DNA of 64,000 nucleotides from Bacteroidales bacterium (GTDB lineage Bacteria > Bacteroidota > Bacteroidia > Bacteroidales > UBA1402), in NCBI GenBank assembly GCA_017446025.1, contig JAFSRR010000082.1:1-64000 (forward strand), read 5' to 3'. Below are positions 45,324 to 55,570 of this stretch, in pieces. A program made the translations under genes and the position numbers. Under the pieces are notes generated by a model. The model saw only the letters and a program-made list of their open reading frames with translations. It was not told the origin of the DNA and did no database searches. The first letter of the stretch is position 1. The number at the start of each line of letters is the position of its first letter.

Positions 45324-45782
45324 ATGGCAGACAAGAGTGAAATGCAGGTCAAGGCCCTGAAAAACGGCACCGTCATCGACCATATCCCCTCAGACAAGTT
45401 GTTCAAGGTGGTATCCATATTGAAACTCGACAAGATCGACAGCGAAGTGACCATCGGCAACAACCTCACCAGCCGCCTGATGGGACGCAAAGGCATCATC
45501 AAGATTGCCGACCGCTATTTCGAGGAGGATGAGATCAACCGCATCGCCCTGATCGCTCCCAAGGCCAAGATCAATACCATCCGCGACTACGAGGTGGTCG
45601 AGAAAAAAATCATAGAATTGCCCGAAGAAATCAGCGGTTTGGTCAGATGCGTCAATCCCAAGTGCATCACCAACAACGAGCCCATGGAGCCTTGCTACCG
45701 GGTGGTCGGACGCAGTCCGCTCACCTTGAAGTGCTGCTACTGCGAACACACCATGTCCCAAGAAGAAATCAAGTTGCTGTAA
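45324..45782 (+). CDS. pyrI: Aspartate carbamoyltransferase regulatory subunit
   Basis: The 152-residue subunit has the nucleotide-binding domain (VKALKNGTVIDHIPS, RIALIAPKAKINTI) and C-terminal zinc domain (CVNPKC and CCYC), which docks on PyrB for feedback control. ATG 45324 is chosen; the frame is open far upstream but lies inside pyrB. Confidence 0.97.
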   Translation: MADKSEMQVKALKNGTVIDHIPSDKLFKVVSILKLDKIDSEVTIGNNLTSRLMGRKGIIKIADRYFEEDEINRIALIAPKAKINTIRDYEVVEKKIIELPEEISGLVRCVNPKCITNNEPMEPCYRVVGRSPLTLKCCYCEHTMSQEEIKLL

Positions 45783-45786
45783 GTCG

Positions 45787-46356
45787 ATGAAACAACAGTG
45801 GAAACCTGGTACCATGATCTATCCGCTGCCGGCCGTGCTGGTCAGCTGCGGCGCCGCGCCCGATGAGTACAACCTGCTCACAGTGGCCTGGACCGGCACC
45901 ATCTGCAGCGAACCGCCGATGTGCTATGTATCCATCCGCCGCGAGCGTCATTCCTACGATATCATCCGCCGCAACATGGCCTTTGTCATCAACCTGACCA
46001 CCGAAGAGCTGGCCCGCGCCACCGACTGGTGCGGAGTCCGGAGCGGCCGTCAGTATGACAAGTTCAAGGAGATGGGCCTCACGCCCGTCCCGGCCCGTCT
46101 GGTGCAGGCTCCCATCGTGGACGAGGCCCCGGTCAACATCGAATGCCGGGTCAGGGAAATCATCAGCCTGGGCTCGCACGACATGTTCCTGGCAGAAGTG
46201 GTCAATGTGCAGGCCGACGACCGCTATCTGGATCCCGAGAGCGGCAAGCTGGACCTGGCCGCCGCCCGCCCGCTGGTCTATGACCACGGCAAATACTACA
46301 GCCTGGGGCAGGAAATCGGCAAGTTCGGATGGACGGTCGAGAAAAAGAACAAATAG
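45787..46356 (+). CDS. Flavin reductase-like FMN-binding protein
   Basis: The 189-residue protein has a split-barrel flavin reductase-like domain: [47 protein letters not shown]. It probably binds FMN and reduces an unknown acceptor or free flavin with NAD(P)H. It starts 4 bp after pyrI and is followed by glyA. Confidence 0.92.
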   Translation: MKQQWKPGTMIYPLPAVLVSCGAAPDEYNLLTVAWTGTICSEPPMCYVSIRRERHSYDIIRRNMAFVINLTTEELARATDWCGVRSGRQYDKFKEMGLTPVPARLVQAPIVDEAPVNIECRVREIISLGSHDMFLAEVVNVQADDRYLDPESGKLDLAAARPLVYDHGKYYSLGQEIGKFGWTVEKKNK

Positions 46357-46397
46357 GAAAAACAAACCATATCATTAATTCAAAACAAAGCATTGCT

Positions 46398-47678
46398 ATG
46401 CAGCGAGACAACGCATTATTCGAGATCATCGAAAGAGAACATCAGCGTCAGCTGAAAGGGGTGGAACTCATCGCCTCCGAAAATTTTGTCAGTGACCAGG
46501 TGATGCAGGCCATGGGGTCCTGCCTGACCAACAAATATGCAGAAGGTTATGCCGGCCACCGCTATTACGGAGGCTGCGAGGTGGTTGACCAGGCCGAGAC
46601 GCTGGCCATCGACCGCATCAAACAGCTGTTCGGTGCCGAATATGCCAATGTGCAGCCCCACTCGGGCGCACAGGCCAACGCTGCCGTTTTCCTGTCTGTC
46701 ATGAATCCCGGCGACAAGTTCCTGGGACTCAACCTGGCCCATGGCGGTCACCTGTCGCACGGTTCGCCCGTGAACTTCTCAGGCTTGTTTTTCCAGGCCT
46801 TGGAATACAATGTCCGTGAAGATACCGGCCGGGTCGATTACGACCAGATGGAGGAAGTCGCCCTGAGAGAGCGTCCCAAGATGATCATCGGCGGTGCTTC
46901 GGCTTATTCACGCGAATGGGACTATGCCCGCATGAGAGCCATCGCCGACAAGATCGGCGCCATCCTGATGATCGACATGGCCCATCCGGCCGGCCTGATT
47001 GCCGCAGGTTTGCTCAACAACCCGCTGAAATACGCCCACATCGTCACCTCCACCACCCACAAGACACTGCGTGGCCCCAGAGGCGGTATTATCCTGCTGG
47101 GCAAGGACTTTGACAATCCCTGGGGCAAAACCACTCCCAAGGGCGTCGTCAAGAAGATGTCTCAACTCATCGACTCAGCCGTCTTCCCCGGCATCCAGGG
47201 CGGACCGCTCGAGCATGTCATCGCTGCCAAAGCCGTCGCTTTCGGCGAAGCCCTGCAGCCCGAATACAAGACCTACCAGCAGCAGGTCAAGAAAAACGCC
47301 GCTGTCATGGCCCAGGCTTTCATGGACAAGGGTTACAAAGTAATCTCCGGCGGTACCGACAACCATTCGATGCTCATCGACCTGCGCGCCAAATTCCCCG
47401 AATTGACCGGTAAAATGGCCGAAAATGCATTGATACAGGCCGACATCACCATCAACAAGAACATGGTGCCCTTCGACAGCCGCTCACCTTTCCAGACCTC
47501 CGGTATCCGTGTCGGTACTCCGGCCATGACCACCCGTGGCGCCAAGGAAGACCTCATGTGCGAAATCGTCGAATGGATGGATGATGTCATGTCGCATCCC
47601 GAAGACCAGCAGGTCATCAAGAGCGTTCGCGAAAAAGTGAACGCCACGATGAAGGGCTATCCCATCTTCGCTTACTAA
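46398..47678 (+). CDS. glyA: Serine hydroxymethyltransferase
   Basis: The 426-residue PLP enzyme converts serine and THF to glycine and methylene-THF. It has [33 protein letters not shown] and PLP-Lys motif [14 protein letters not shown]. The start is MQRDNALF at 46398; an in-frame ATG at 46329 lies inside the flavin reductase gene. Confidence 0.98.
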   Translation: MQRDNALFEIIEREHQRQLKGVELIASENFVSDQVMQAMGSCLTNKYAEGYAGHRYYGGCEVVDQAETLAIDRIKQLFGAEYANVQPHSGAQANAAVFLSVMNPGDKFLGLNLAHGGHLSHGSPVNFSGLFFQALEYNVREDTGRVDYDQMEEVALRERPKMIIGGASAYSREWDYARMRAIADKIGAILMIDMAHPAGLIAAGLLNNPLKYAHIVTSTTHKTLRGPRGGIILLGKDFDNPWGKTTPKGVVKKMSQLIDSAVFPGIQGGPLEHVIAAKAVAFGEALQPEYKTYQQQVKKNAAVMAQAFMDKGYKVISGGTDNHSMLIDLRAKFPELTGKMAENALIQADITINKNMVPFDSRSPFQTSGIRVGTPAMTTRGAKEDLMCEIVEWMDDVMSHPEDQQVIKSVREKVNATMKGYPIFAY

Positions 47679-47684
47679 GAGTCG

Positions 47685-49016
47685 TTGAAAATATCAGCGA
47701 CAGCCAAGTACATCAACCGGGAAGTGCTCCGCCTGGCACTGCCCAGCATTCTGGCCGGTATCACCATTCCCCTGGTGGGCATGGCCGATACAGCCATTGC
47801 CGGACGATTGGGATCGGCCGCCCATATCGGCGCCATTGCACTGGGTTCCACCATGTTCGACTGGCTCTACTGGAACATGAGTTTCCTGCGCATGGGCACT
47901 GCCGGCATCACAGCCCAGGCCTTCGGACGGGCCGACCTTCGCAAAGCCGTCTCCACATTTATGCAAGGCATGGCCGTCGCACTGGGCATCTCGCTGTTGA
48001 TAATGATCTTCCAGCGTCCCTACGCGCGGCTTTTCTTCCTCATCACCCCCACTTCGCCGGAGACCATGCAACTGGCCCTGACATATTTCTACATCAGGGT
48101 ATGGGCTGCCCCGGCCGCATTGTCGCTGTTTACCGTCAGGGGCTGGTTTTTCGGTATGCAGAACAGCATCGGTCCCATGCTCGTCGACATCATCGTCAAT
48201 ATTGTCAACATCGTGGCCAGCTGGTATTTTGCCTTGCATCTTGACATGGGGGTGGCCGGCATCGCCCTGGGTACGGTCGTGGCCCAGTATACCGGACTGT
48301 TGACTGGGTGTTTGCTGCTGTGGATCTATTTCAGGAAATACCGCTCCTACCTCGACTGGAAAGACATTCTGGTCAAAGATGACCTGAAACGCTTCTTTTC
48401 CATCAACGCCAACCTGTTTATCCGCTCCATCTGCATGCTGCTGGTCTATAGCGGGTTCACCATGCTGTCGAGCCACTTTGGCGATATGGCACTGGCCGTC
48501 TCCTCCATCATGATGAAACTCCTGTTGCTTTATTCCTACTTCATCGATGGTTTCGCCTATGCCGGCGAGGCACTGACCGGACGCTTCATCGGAGAAAAGA
48601 ACGAAAACGCCGTCAAACTGTGCATCAAACTCCTGTTTACCTGGTGCGTACTGATTGGAATCATCTCAACCATAGTATATTACGTCGGTGACGAATGGCT
48701 CCTGGGCATCATGACATCGGTCGACACGGTCAAGGCCGCCTGTCGTCCCTATCTGGTGTGGCTCTATGTCATGCCTTTCATTTCCTGCATTGCCTTTACC
48801 TGGGACGGCATCTTCATCGGGGCCACCGCCTCGAGGGCCATCCGCAACACCATGTTTTATGCCGTGGCCGCCTTCTACCTGAGCTATCTGATACTGCAAC
48901 CTGTTATCGGCTTCCAATCGCTATGGATCGCCTATGCCGCCCATCTGGTGGTCCGTTCCGTGGCCATGACCATGTTCGCGCCCCATCACGTCTATGCCCG
49001 GGTCCACGCCGGTTGA
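47685..49016 (+). CDS. MATE family efflux transporter (DinF-like)
   Basis: The 443-residue cation-coupled exporter has about 12 membrane helices in two repeats (LALPSILAGITIPLVGMADTA; FRMGTAGITAQAFG-type motif as FLRMGTAGITAQAFGRA). The start appears to be TTG at 47685, 6 bp after glyA; no ATG precedes the conserved N-terminal helix. Substrate is unknown. It is the last gene of the pyrB string. Confidence 0.92.
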   Translation: MKISATAKYINREVLRLALPSILAGITIPLVGMADTAIAGRLGSAAHIGAIALGSTMFDWLYWNMSFLRMGTAGITAQAFGRADLRKAVSTFMQGMAVALGISLLIMIFQRPYARLFFLITPTSPETMQLALTYFYIRVWAAPAALSLFTVRGWFFGMQNSIGPMLVDIIVNIVNIVASWYFALHLDMGVAGIALGTVVAQYTGLLTGCLLLWIYFRKYRSYLDWKDILVKDDLKRFFSINANLFIRSICMLLVYSGFTMLSSHFGDMALAVSSIMMKLLLLYSYFIDGFAYAGEALTGRFIGEKNENAVKLCIKLLFTWCVLIGIISTIVYYVGDEWLLGIMTSVDTVKAACRPYLVWLYVMPFISCIAFTWDGIFIGATASRAIRNTMFYAVAAFYLSYLILQPVIGFQSLWIAYAAHLVVRSVAMTMFAPHHVYARVHAG

Positions 49017-49060
49017 CCGCCCCGGTAGGCATAGTTGCCGGCAACCACTATCCGACCTCG

Positions 49061-49092
49061 TTTGCATTTTTGAAAGAAATAGTTTATCTTCG
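49061..49092 (+). promoter_or_regulatory. Promoter with ~135-nt leader before the barrel gene
   Basis: TTTG, 20 bp, then TATCTTCG (one mismatch). The leader up to 49230 holds a weak 4-bp hairpin (49178-49191) followed by CCTTTATTTTT. I see no known riboswitch in it. Confidence 0.6.
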
Positions 49093-49230
49093 TGGTAGAG
49101 ATATTCATTTTTCGAAAAGACGTAAACAAATCAGCGGACTTTACCTACCCGCCTGATCGCTTGACCCACCTGATCCCAACCTGAAAGGGTTCCTTTATTT
49201 TTCAACCTCAACCATCTTTTTATATGATCC

Positions 49231-49950
49231 ATGGCACCTAAGAAAAACATTCCACGTGTGAGTAGCCGATTGCGGCAAAACATTTTGAGAACGCCGACGG
49301 AAATCCGTCGAGCCAGTGGTATCCTTATCTATGGAAGGCGCATCAAAAGCCTCATTTTCACAACAGACATAGCCATCATCCGCAACTGCGACGCAGATGC
49401 CATCATGGCCGTGTATCCCTTCACCCCGCAACAAACCATCAGCGATTCCATCATCAAGCATTCTTCCCGGCCGGTGTTCTGCGGCATCGGCGGCGGAACC
49501 ACCAAGGGGCTGCGCACGGTATCCTTGGCCAAAGATGTGGAGAGTCAAGGAGCCATGGGGGTCGTACTCAACGCTCCCACCTCCAATGCCGACCTCAAGG
49601 CCGTGGCAGAAGCAGTCGAAATTCCGACAATCATCACAATCGTCAGTCCCGCCACCGACATCCGATCTCGTATCGAAGCCGGCGCCTCGATACTAAATGT
49701 GGCCGGCGGACGGGAAACCGTGGGCATCGTCCGGATGATTCGGAAAAAATATCCTGAGACACCTATCATCGCCACCGGCGGAAAAACGGCCGACAGCATT
49801 CTGGCGACTATCGAAGCAGGGGCAAATGCCATCACCTACACACCTCCCAGCATACAAGAGATGTTCAAGCAGATGATGGGCAACTACCGCAACGATGCGG
49901 CAGCCCGGGACGACCAGGATATCCATCTGGGAGAAACCTGGCTGGGATGA
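49231..49950 (+). CDS. Beta/alpha-barrel domain protein of unknown function
   Basis: The 239-residue soluble protein has a TIM-barrel-like strand/helix repeat: SLIFTTDIAII, PVFCGIGGGTTKGLRTVSLA, GAMGVVLNAPT, PTIITIVSPATDIRSRIEAGASILNVAGG, PIIATGGKTADSILATIEAGANAITYTP. The GG and TGG loops near strands 7-8 resemble the phosphate-binding sites of KDPG-aldolase-like barrels, but the catalytic Lys is not evident. I cannot assign a reaction. It has its own promoter. Confidence 0.75.
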   Translation: MAPKKNIPRVSSRLRQNILRTPTEIRRASGILIYGRRIKSLIFTTDIAIIRNCDADAIMAVYPFTPQQTISDSIIKHSSRPVFCGIGGGTTKGLRTVSLAKDVESQGAMGVVLNAPTSNADLKAVAEAVEIPTIITIVSPATDIRSRIEAGASILNVAGGRETVGIVRMIRKKYPETPIIATGGKTADSILATIEAGANAITYTPPSIQEMFKQMMGNYRNDAAARDDQDIHLGETWLG

Positions 49951-49979
49951 TTCCGTGACGAGGGGATTAATTTTTTCCT

Positions 49980-49987
49980 TATCTTCG
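49980..49987 (+). promoter_or_regulatory. Possible -7 box before the nitrilase-family gene
   Basis: TATCTTCG 20 bases before ATG 50008. No clear -33 box. Confidence 0.45.
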
Positions 49988-50007
49988 CGGCGAAAAAGGA
50001 TTCCATT

Positions 50008-50895
50008 ATGAAAAAGCATCTGAAGGTAGGATTGGTCCAAGCCCGTATCGGCGCAGATATAGAAGCCAACAAGCTGCACCTCAAAGAGATGATTGTCGAC
50101 TGCTGCCGGCAGGGAGCCCAACTGGTCGTCCTGCAGGAGTTGCACAACAGCCGCTACTTCTGCCAAAGCGAGGATACCACCCTCTTTGACCTGGCCGAGA
50201 GCATTCCCGGTCCGTCGACAGATTTCTACGGCCAACTGGCTGCAGAGCAACAGATTGTACTGGTCTGTTCGCTGTTCGAGCGCCGGGCCGCCGGCCTCTA
50301 CCACAATACAGCCGTTGTCATCGACAAGGACGGACACATAGCCGGCAAATACCGCAAGATGCACATTCCCGACGATCCCGCCTATTACGAGAAATTCTAC
50401 TTCGCCCCGGGCGACCTTGGCTTCCATCCCATCTCCACCAGCGTCGGCCGGCTGGGCGTGCTGGTCTGCTGGGACCAGTGGTATCCCGAAGCCGCCCGCG
50501 TCATGGCGCTGCAGGGAGCCGATCTGCTCATCTACCCCACGGCCATCGGCTGGGAATCGAGCGACAGTCCGGCCGAAAAGGAGCGCCAACAGCAGGCCTG
50601 GTCCCTGTCACAGCGCGGTCATGCCGTGGCCAACGGCCTGCCGGTGATCTCGGTAAACCGCGTCGGACACGAGCCCGACCCTTCAGGCCAGACCCGTGGC
50701 ATCGATTTTTGGGGACACAGTTTCGTGGCCGGTCCGCAGGGAGAGATTCTGGCCCAAGCCTCCGACACGGACGAGGAAGTCCTGGTCGTGGACATCGACC
50801 TAAGACGCAGCGAAGAGGTACGACGCTGGTGGCCCTTTCTCAGGGACCGTCGCATCGACAGCTATCAGGATATCCTGAAACGTTTCGCGGATTAA
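50008..50895 (+). CDS. aguB: Carbon-nitrogen hydrolase, N-carbamoylputrescine amidase-like
   Basis: The 295-residue nitrilase-superfamily enzyme has the triad Glu (VLQELHN), Lys (GKYRKMHIPDDP) and Cys (LVCWDQWYPEAAR). The sequence around KMHIPDDPAYYEKFYF and the length match AguB, which releases putrescine from N-carbamoylputrescine in polyamine synthesis. The usual partner agmatine deiminase (aguA) is not in the window. It converges with the HU-SPOR gene with 10 bp between. Confidence 0.9.
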   Translation: MKKHLKVGLVQARIGADIEANKLHLKEMIVDCCRQGAQLVVLQELHNSRYFCQSEDTTLFDLAESIPGPSTDFYGQLAAEQQIVLVCSLFERRAAGLYHNTAVVIDKDGHIAGKYRKMHIPDDPAYYEKFYFAPGDLGFHPISTSVGRLGVLVCWDQWYPEAARVMALQGADLLIYPTAIGWESSDSPAEKERQQQAWSLSQRGHAVANGLPVISVNRVGHEPDPSGQTRGIDFWGHSFVAGPQGEILAQASDTDEEVLVVDIDLRRSEEVRRWWPFLRDRRIDSYQDILKRFAD

Positions 50896-50905
50896 AGCAA
50901 GCAGA

Positions 50906-52021
50906 TTATTGGACCAGCACCCAGGCTTTGGCATAGCGGGGATGCTCGCTTCGGAAGGCTGGCAAACTGGCCACGGCCTCCAGGCGTGAGCTGTAGGCTG
51001 TCACATAGACACGGTAATGCTCCGCTCCGACAGCGACGCCGACCTCGGGAAAACTGTCCCGCAACTGACGGCGTTCGATGTATCGACGCGCCGAGTTTTC
51101 ATCGGGAAAACTGGCAATCACAATCAGGTATTGTTTGGAACTCCCTTTCGAGGGTGTTTTCACAGTCTGGGCTGCTTGAGTTGTCCGGGGTGTCTGAGTT
51201 GTCCGGGCAGCCACAGTGGTCTCAGACGGTGTCACCGTGGTCGCGGGCTCAGCCGCAGGCTCGACAGCAGGATCGGCAACAGGCTCCAATGCAGGCTCAG
51301 GTTCAGCCGCAGGAACAGCAACAGGCTCAGCCACAGGAACGTCCGCAGGAGAAGATTCAGGCATGGCAGATTCCATCTCAATATTGTCGGCCACAGGTAC
51401 CCGGGCCAGCATATCGGTATCGACGCCCAGCACGGAAGCCTGGTTAAGGTTGTAGCCCGCCCGGTTCAAAGGCTGTGAACCGAAAAACAGGATCAGCAGC
51501 ACAGCAGCGGCAGCAGCGGCAGCCCAATGGCCCCATTGGGCCACCAGGGAAGGCTGGCGGGAGGCCTCCGAGGGCTCCTTCCTAACAGGGGAAGATACCG
51601 GCCTGGCCACCGAACAAGGAATCGCCTTCAGCCCGAAAAGCGCAGGCGACAGGACATTCCCGCCCTGTGGCAGGAACGTCAGGGCTTCCTCCTCATTCAA
51701 ATGCATCGTGCCGAGTTGCCCCAGGCTCACATACCGGCCTTCGGCCATCTGGTCGCGCAGGAGGGCCACGGCCTCACGGATGCGCTGGTTGGCCGCTTCG
51801 AAAGACAGGCCGAAACCGGCCTGATAGGCCGCCGTTAGCAGACCGTCGTTGAAATCGAGCCGGGCATTGAAACTCAACTGACGGCTGCGGGGATGGAATA
51901 TTTCCCGCTCCGGATCGTAGCAAGCTTCCGATTCCTGCTGGATAAAACCGCCCAAACCGGGCACGACCACGCAGTCATGCTCGGCGAGCAACCCTTCCAG
52001 TTTTTCAATCAGTACCTGCAT
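50906..52021 (-). CDS. HU-domain / transmembrane / SPOR-domain protein
   Basis: The 371-residue protein has an N-terminal CCDC81-like HU DNA-binding-fold region (~1-135: HDCVVVPGLGGFIQQ, FNARLDFNDGLL, YVSLGQLGTMHL), one membrane helix (~168-186, Ala-rich), a Pro/Ala/Glu repeat region (~220-270) and a C-terminal SPOR domain (~298-371: YLIVIASFPDENSARRYIERR, YRVYVTAYSSRLEA). SPOR domains bind denuded glycan strands at septa. The protein could therefore link nucleoid or cytosol to the division site; this is inference. It has no leader peptide, consistent with a cytosolic N-terminus. Confidence 0.9.
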   Translation of the reverse strand: MQVLIEKLEGLLAEHDCVVVPGLGGFIQQESEACYDPEREIFHPRSRQLSFNARLDFNDGLLTAAYQAGFGLSFEAANQRIREAVALLRDQMAEGRYVSLGQLGTMHLNEEEALTFLPQGGNVLSPALFGLKAIPCSVARPVSSPVRKEPSEASRQPSLVAQWGHWAAAAAAAVLLILFFGSQPLNRAGYNLNQASVLGVDTDMLARVPVADNIEMESAMPESSPADVPVAEPVAVPAAEPEPALEPVADPAVEPAAEPATTVTPSETTVAARTTQTPRTTQAAQTVKTPSKGSSKQYLIVIASFPDENSARRYIERRQLRDSFPEVGVAVGAEHYRVYVTAYSSRLEAVASLPAFRSEHPRYAKAWVLVQ

Positions 52022-52032
52022 CCGAAAAGCAA

Positions 52033-52080
52033 GAAAAAGGGAGAATCCCCGAACACTCGATGATTCAGGCGATTCTCCCT
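52033..52080 (-). terminator. Terminator of pgk
   Basis: On the minus strand, AGGGAGAATC ... GATTCTCCCT followed by TTTTTC. The loop is long (about 27 nt) but the 10-bp stem is perfect. Confidence 0.8.
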
Positions 52081-52093
52081 ATAAATGATCCAA

Positions 52094-53350
52094 TTAGCCC
52101 TGGATGGCCTTGATGCCGGGAAGCACCTTGCCTTCGATGGCTTCCAAAAGGGCACCGCCACCCGTTGAGACGTAGCTCACTTTGTCGGCCAGGCCGAACT
52201 TGTTGACACAGGCTACCGAGTCGCCACCGCCTACCAACGAGAAAGCGCCCTTGGCCGTAGCCTCTACGATAGCTTCTGCAACAGCCTTGGAACCAGCAGC
52301 GAAGTTGTCGAATTCAAAGACGCCGGCAGGACCGTTCCACAGGATGGTCTTGGAGTTCTTGATCACCTCGGCGAAGATCTTCATGGTCTTGGGGCCGATG
52401 TCCATGCCTTCCCAACCATCGGGAATGTCGTTGACCCCGGCATAAGCCGTCTTGGCATCGTTGCTGAAGCTGTCACCGATCTTGGAATCCACGGCCAGCA
52501 CCAGGTTGACACCGTTTTCCTTGGCCTTCTTCATGATGTCGAGCGCCAGGTCCAGCTTGTCGTCCTCGCAGATGGAGGTACCGATCTTGCCACCCATGGC
52601 CTTGCTGAAGGTGTAGGTCATACCGCCCGTCAGGATCAGGTTGTCGACCTTGCCCAGCAGGTTCTCGATGATGTCGATCTTGGTCGATACCTTCGAACCG
52701 CCCATGATGGCCGTGAAAGGACGGACCATGTTTTCCATCACCTTCTCGACGGCGACGACTTCCTTGTTCATCAGGTAACCGAACATCTTGTGGTCGGCAT
52801 CGAAATAATCGGCGATCAAAGCCGTGGAAGCGTGGGCACGGTGGGCCGTACCGAAAGCGTCGTTGACATAGCAGTCGGCATAGGAAGCCAACTTCTTGGT
52901 GAAAGCTTTCTGGCTTTCCTTGACAGCCTTCTTGGCGGCAGCCTTTTCCTCGTCGGTGGCATCATCGGCCAGTCCTCTGGGCTTGCCTTCTTCCTCGGCG
53001 TAGAAGCGGAGGTTTTCAAGCAGCAGGGCCTGACCCGGCTTGAGGGCTGCCACCTGGGCATCGGCCTGCTGGCAGTCCGGAGCAAAAGCCACGGGCACAC
53101 CCAAGCACTCGGAAACATGGTCAAGAATGGATTTCAGGGAATATTTGGGATCGGGGTTCTTCTTGGGACGACCCATGTGCGAACCGATAATCAGCATACC
53201 GCCGTCTTTGATGATCTTCTTCAGCGTCGGCATGGCGGCGCGGATACGGGTATCATCCGTGATTTTCAGATTTTCGTCGAGGGGCACGTTGAAGTCCACC
53301 CGGACAAAAGCTTTCTTTCCAGCAAAATTGAATTTGTCAAGAGTCTGCAT
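52094..53350 (-). CDS. pgk: Phosphoglycerate kinase
   Basis: The 418-residue glycolytic kinase converts 1,3-bisphosphoglycerate and ADP to 3-phosphoglycerate and [51 protein letters not shown] and [10 protein letters not shown] are present. It has its own promoter and terminator. Confidence 0.98.
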   Translation of the reverse strand: MQTLDKFNFAGKKAFVRVDFNVPLDENLKITDDTRIRAAMPTLKKIIKDGGMLIIGSHMGRPKKNPDPKYSLKSILDHVSECLGVPVAFAPDCQQADAQVAALKPGQALLLENLRFYAEEEGKPRGLADDATDEEKAAAKKAVKESQKAFTKKLASYADCYVNDAFGTAHRAHASTALIADYFDADHKMFGYLMNKEVVAVEKVMENMVRPFTAIMGGSKVSTKIDIIENLLGKVDNLILTGGMTYTFSKAMGGKIGTSICEDDKLDLALDIMKKAKENGVNLVLAVDSKIGDSFSNDAKTAYAGVNDIPDGWEGMDIGPKTMKIFAEVIKNSKTILWNGPAGVFEFDNFAAGSKAVAEAIVEATAKGAFSLVGGGDSVACVNKFGLADKVSYVSTGGGALLEAIEGKVLPGIKAIQG

Positions 53351-53416
53351 AATAGATTGTATATTAGATTGTTAAATAATTCTTTAAATCAATTTCCCCT
53401 CTATGGGAAACACAGG

Positions 53417-53448
53417 CGAATATACGAAATAATCCAGCGTCCACCAAA
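53417..53448 (-). promoter_or_regulatory. Promoter of pgk
   Basis: On the minus strand, TTTG, 20 bp, then TATATTCG. The -33 box lies 15 bp past the S9 peptidase stop. Confidence 0.7.
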
Positions 53449-53463
53449 GGGAAAACCGGAAAA

Positions 53464-55548
53464 CTACTTCAAATATTTGTCCAGCCAGGCGAAATAGGTC
53501 CGCTGCCACAGAATGGCGTTCTGAGGCTTGAGAATCCAGTGGTTCTCGTCGGGGAAGACCAGCAACTGGGCATCCAGTCCGCGCAGCTTGGCGGCATCGA
53601 AGGCAGCCATGCCCTGCGAAGCCAGGATGCGGAAGTCCTTCTCGCCATGAATGCAGAGAATGGGGGTATCCCACTTGTCCACGAAGCGATGGGGGGAATT
53701 GGCAAACGAACGCTGGGCCACGGCATTGCCCTTGTCCCAATAGGCACCGCCCAGGTCCCAGTTGACAAACCACATCCCCTCGGTTTCGACATACTGCTGT
53801 TCGAGGTTGAAGATGCCGCTGTGAGCAATGAAAGCCTTGAAGCGCTTGTCGTGGTTGCCGGCCAGCCAATAGACCGAGAAACCGCCGTAGGAAGCCCCCA
53901 CGCAGCCCAGATGGTCCTCATCGACATAGGGTTCGGCGCTGACGGCGTCGATGGCCGAGAGATAGTCTTTCATGTTCTGGCCGCCGTAGTCGCCGCTGAT
54001 CTGCTCAAGCCATTCCTGGCCGAATCCGGGCAGACCGCGCCGGTTGGGAGCCACGATGATATAGCCCTGGGCAGCCATCAACTGGAAATTCCAGCGATAC
54101 GACCAGAACTGGCTGACGGGACTCTGCGGACCGCCCTCGCAGAACAGTAGGGCGGGATATTTTTTGGCGGGATCGAAATGAGGCGGATAGATGACCCAGA
54201 CCAGCATCTGCTTGTGATCGGTGGTCTCCACCCAGCGCTCCTCCACCCGGCCCGTGGCGAGCTGGGCGAAAATATCGTCGTTCTCGTGCGTGATGACCGT
54301 CATCTCGCCACTGGCGGGATCGATGCGGACCACCTCGTTGGGGCGCGACATGCTGTGACGCAGGCCCACCAGGCAGTCGGCAGCCGGCAAGGCGTTGTCA
54401 AAGTCATAGACGCCCTGGGTGATCTGACGGATGTCACCCGAAGCCAGGCTCAGTTCATAGACATGGGTGCGGCCATGCCAGACACTGGTGAAATAGATAC
54501 GGCTGTCATCGGCCGACCAAGCCAGCGAAGAAGCTTCCTGGTCGAAAGAGGCCGTATAGTCGGTCATGGATTTCGTTTCGCTGTCATAGACCATCAGGCG
54601 GTTCTTGTCGGATTCGTAGCCGTCGCGGGCCATGCTCGAGAAGGCAATATAGCGGCCCGAGTGCGAGAACAGCGGGTTGGTATCGTAGCCGCCCATGCCC
54701 TGGGTAAGGTTTTCGGTGCGGAAATCCTCTTCCACATAGCACAGGTAGATGTCGGAATTGGTCGAGACGGCATAGTCCAGCCCGGTTTTCTTGCGGCAGG
54801 TATAGGCCACCACCTTGCTGTCGGGGCTCCAGGCCAGCTGCTCGATGCCGCCGAAGGGCTTCATGGGCGATTCGTATGGCTCGCCTTCCAGCAAATCGTG
54901 GATATTTTCCAGTTTTCCCTCCTTGAAATCGGCCACAAAGGGATGGGGTATGCTCTCCACCCATTCATCCCAATGCTTGTACATCAAATCATTGATGACA
55001 CGACCGCTGGCCTTGTCCAGGTCGGGATAGAGATCCTGGGCTGTCTGCCCGTATTTCACCTGGGCGACGAACAACAGCCGCTGGCCGTCCGGGGAGAAGG
55101 CATAGGCTTCGATGTCCTTGTCGTAGTGGGTGAGCTGACGGCGTCCCTTGCCCTCGGCCGTCATTTCCCAGAGCTGCATGGAGCCGGAAGCTGCCGAAAG
55201 GAAATAAATCTTCTTGCCATCGGCCGACCAGGTGGCTGACTGCTCCGACTGGGGAGTCTGCGTGAGCTGACGCACCTGACTGCCGTCGCACGAGGCAACG
55301 AACAAGTCGCGATTGCCCTTGTTCTCGGGCACACTGTAATAAGAAACTCCGTAGAGCACTTCCTGCCCGTCGGGAGATACCTGGATGTCGGAGACACGAC
55401 CCATCTGCCAGAGCACTTCGGGCGTCATCAGGTCGGAATCCAGCTTGGCGTTGCTCTTGCCGATATTCACGCAAGAAGCATCCTGTTTGTTGCCACAGGA
55501 AGAAAGCAATGCAGCTGCAGCCATCAGAAGGAAAAAATTTTTAGTCAT
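53464..55548 (-). CDS. S9 family prolyl oligopeptidase-type lipoprotein peptidase
   Basis: The 694-residue lipoprotein (LLSSC, Cys18) has an N-terminal WD40/TolB-like beta-propeller (~40-420: VSPDGQEVLYGVS, WSADGKKIYFLSA, FSPDGQRLLFV). The C-terminal alpha/beta-hydrolase domain has Ser553 (GASYGG), Asp638 (HGEKDF) and His670 (ENHWI). Such enzymes clip short peptides in the periplasm. It starts 22 bp after the DUF4293 terminator. Confidence 0.93.
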   Translation of the reverse strand: MTKNFFLLMAAAALLSSCGNKQDASCVNIGKSNAKLDSDLMTPEVLWQMGRVSDIQVSPDGQEVLYGVSYYSVPENKGNRDLFVASCDGSQVRQLTQTPQSEQSATWSADGKKIYFLSAASGSMQLWEMTAEGKGRRQLTHYDKDIEAYAFSPDGQRLLFVAQVKYGQTAQDLYPDLDKASGRVINDLMYKHWDEWVESIPHPFVADFKEGKLENIHDLLEGEPYESPMKPFGGIEQLAWSPDSKVVAYTCRKKTGLDYAVSTNSDIYLCYVEEDFRTENLTQGMGGYDTNPLFSHSGRYIAFSSMARDGYESDKNRLMVYDSETKSMTDYTASFDQEASSLAWSADDSRIYFTSVWHGRTHVYELSLASGDIRQITQGVYDFDNALPAADCLVGLRHSMSRPNEVVRIDPASGEMTVITHENDDIFAQLATGRVEERWVETTDHKQMLVWVIYPPHFDPAKKYPALLFCEGGPQSPVSQFWSYRWNFQLMAAQGYIIVAPNRRGLPGFGQEWLEQISGDYGGQNMKDYLSAIDAVSAEPYVDEDHLGCVGASYGGFSVYWLAGNHDKRFKAFIAHSGIFNLEQQYVETEGMWFVNWDLGGAYWDKGNAVAQRSFANSPHRFVDKWDTPILCIHGEKDFRILASQGMAAFDAAKLRGLDAQLLVFPDENHWILKPQNAILWQRTYFAWLDKYLK

Positions 55549-55570
55549 AGTTGTCTGTTGTATTTACAGA

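Noticed and set aside
49034..49045. Perfect 12-bp palindrome GTTGCCGGCAAC after the MATE gene
   Set aside because: No loop or T-run and no repeat elsewhere that I can see; likely chance or at most an operator of unknown kind.
49178..49205. Intrinsic terminator or attenuator
   Set aside because: The stem is only 4 bp with a 6-nt loop. It is too weak to call.
54178..55239. 353-residue plus-strand frame
   Set aside because: Antisense to the S9 peptidase; no family signature.
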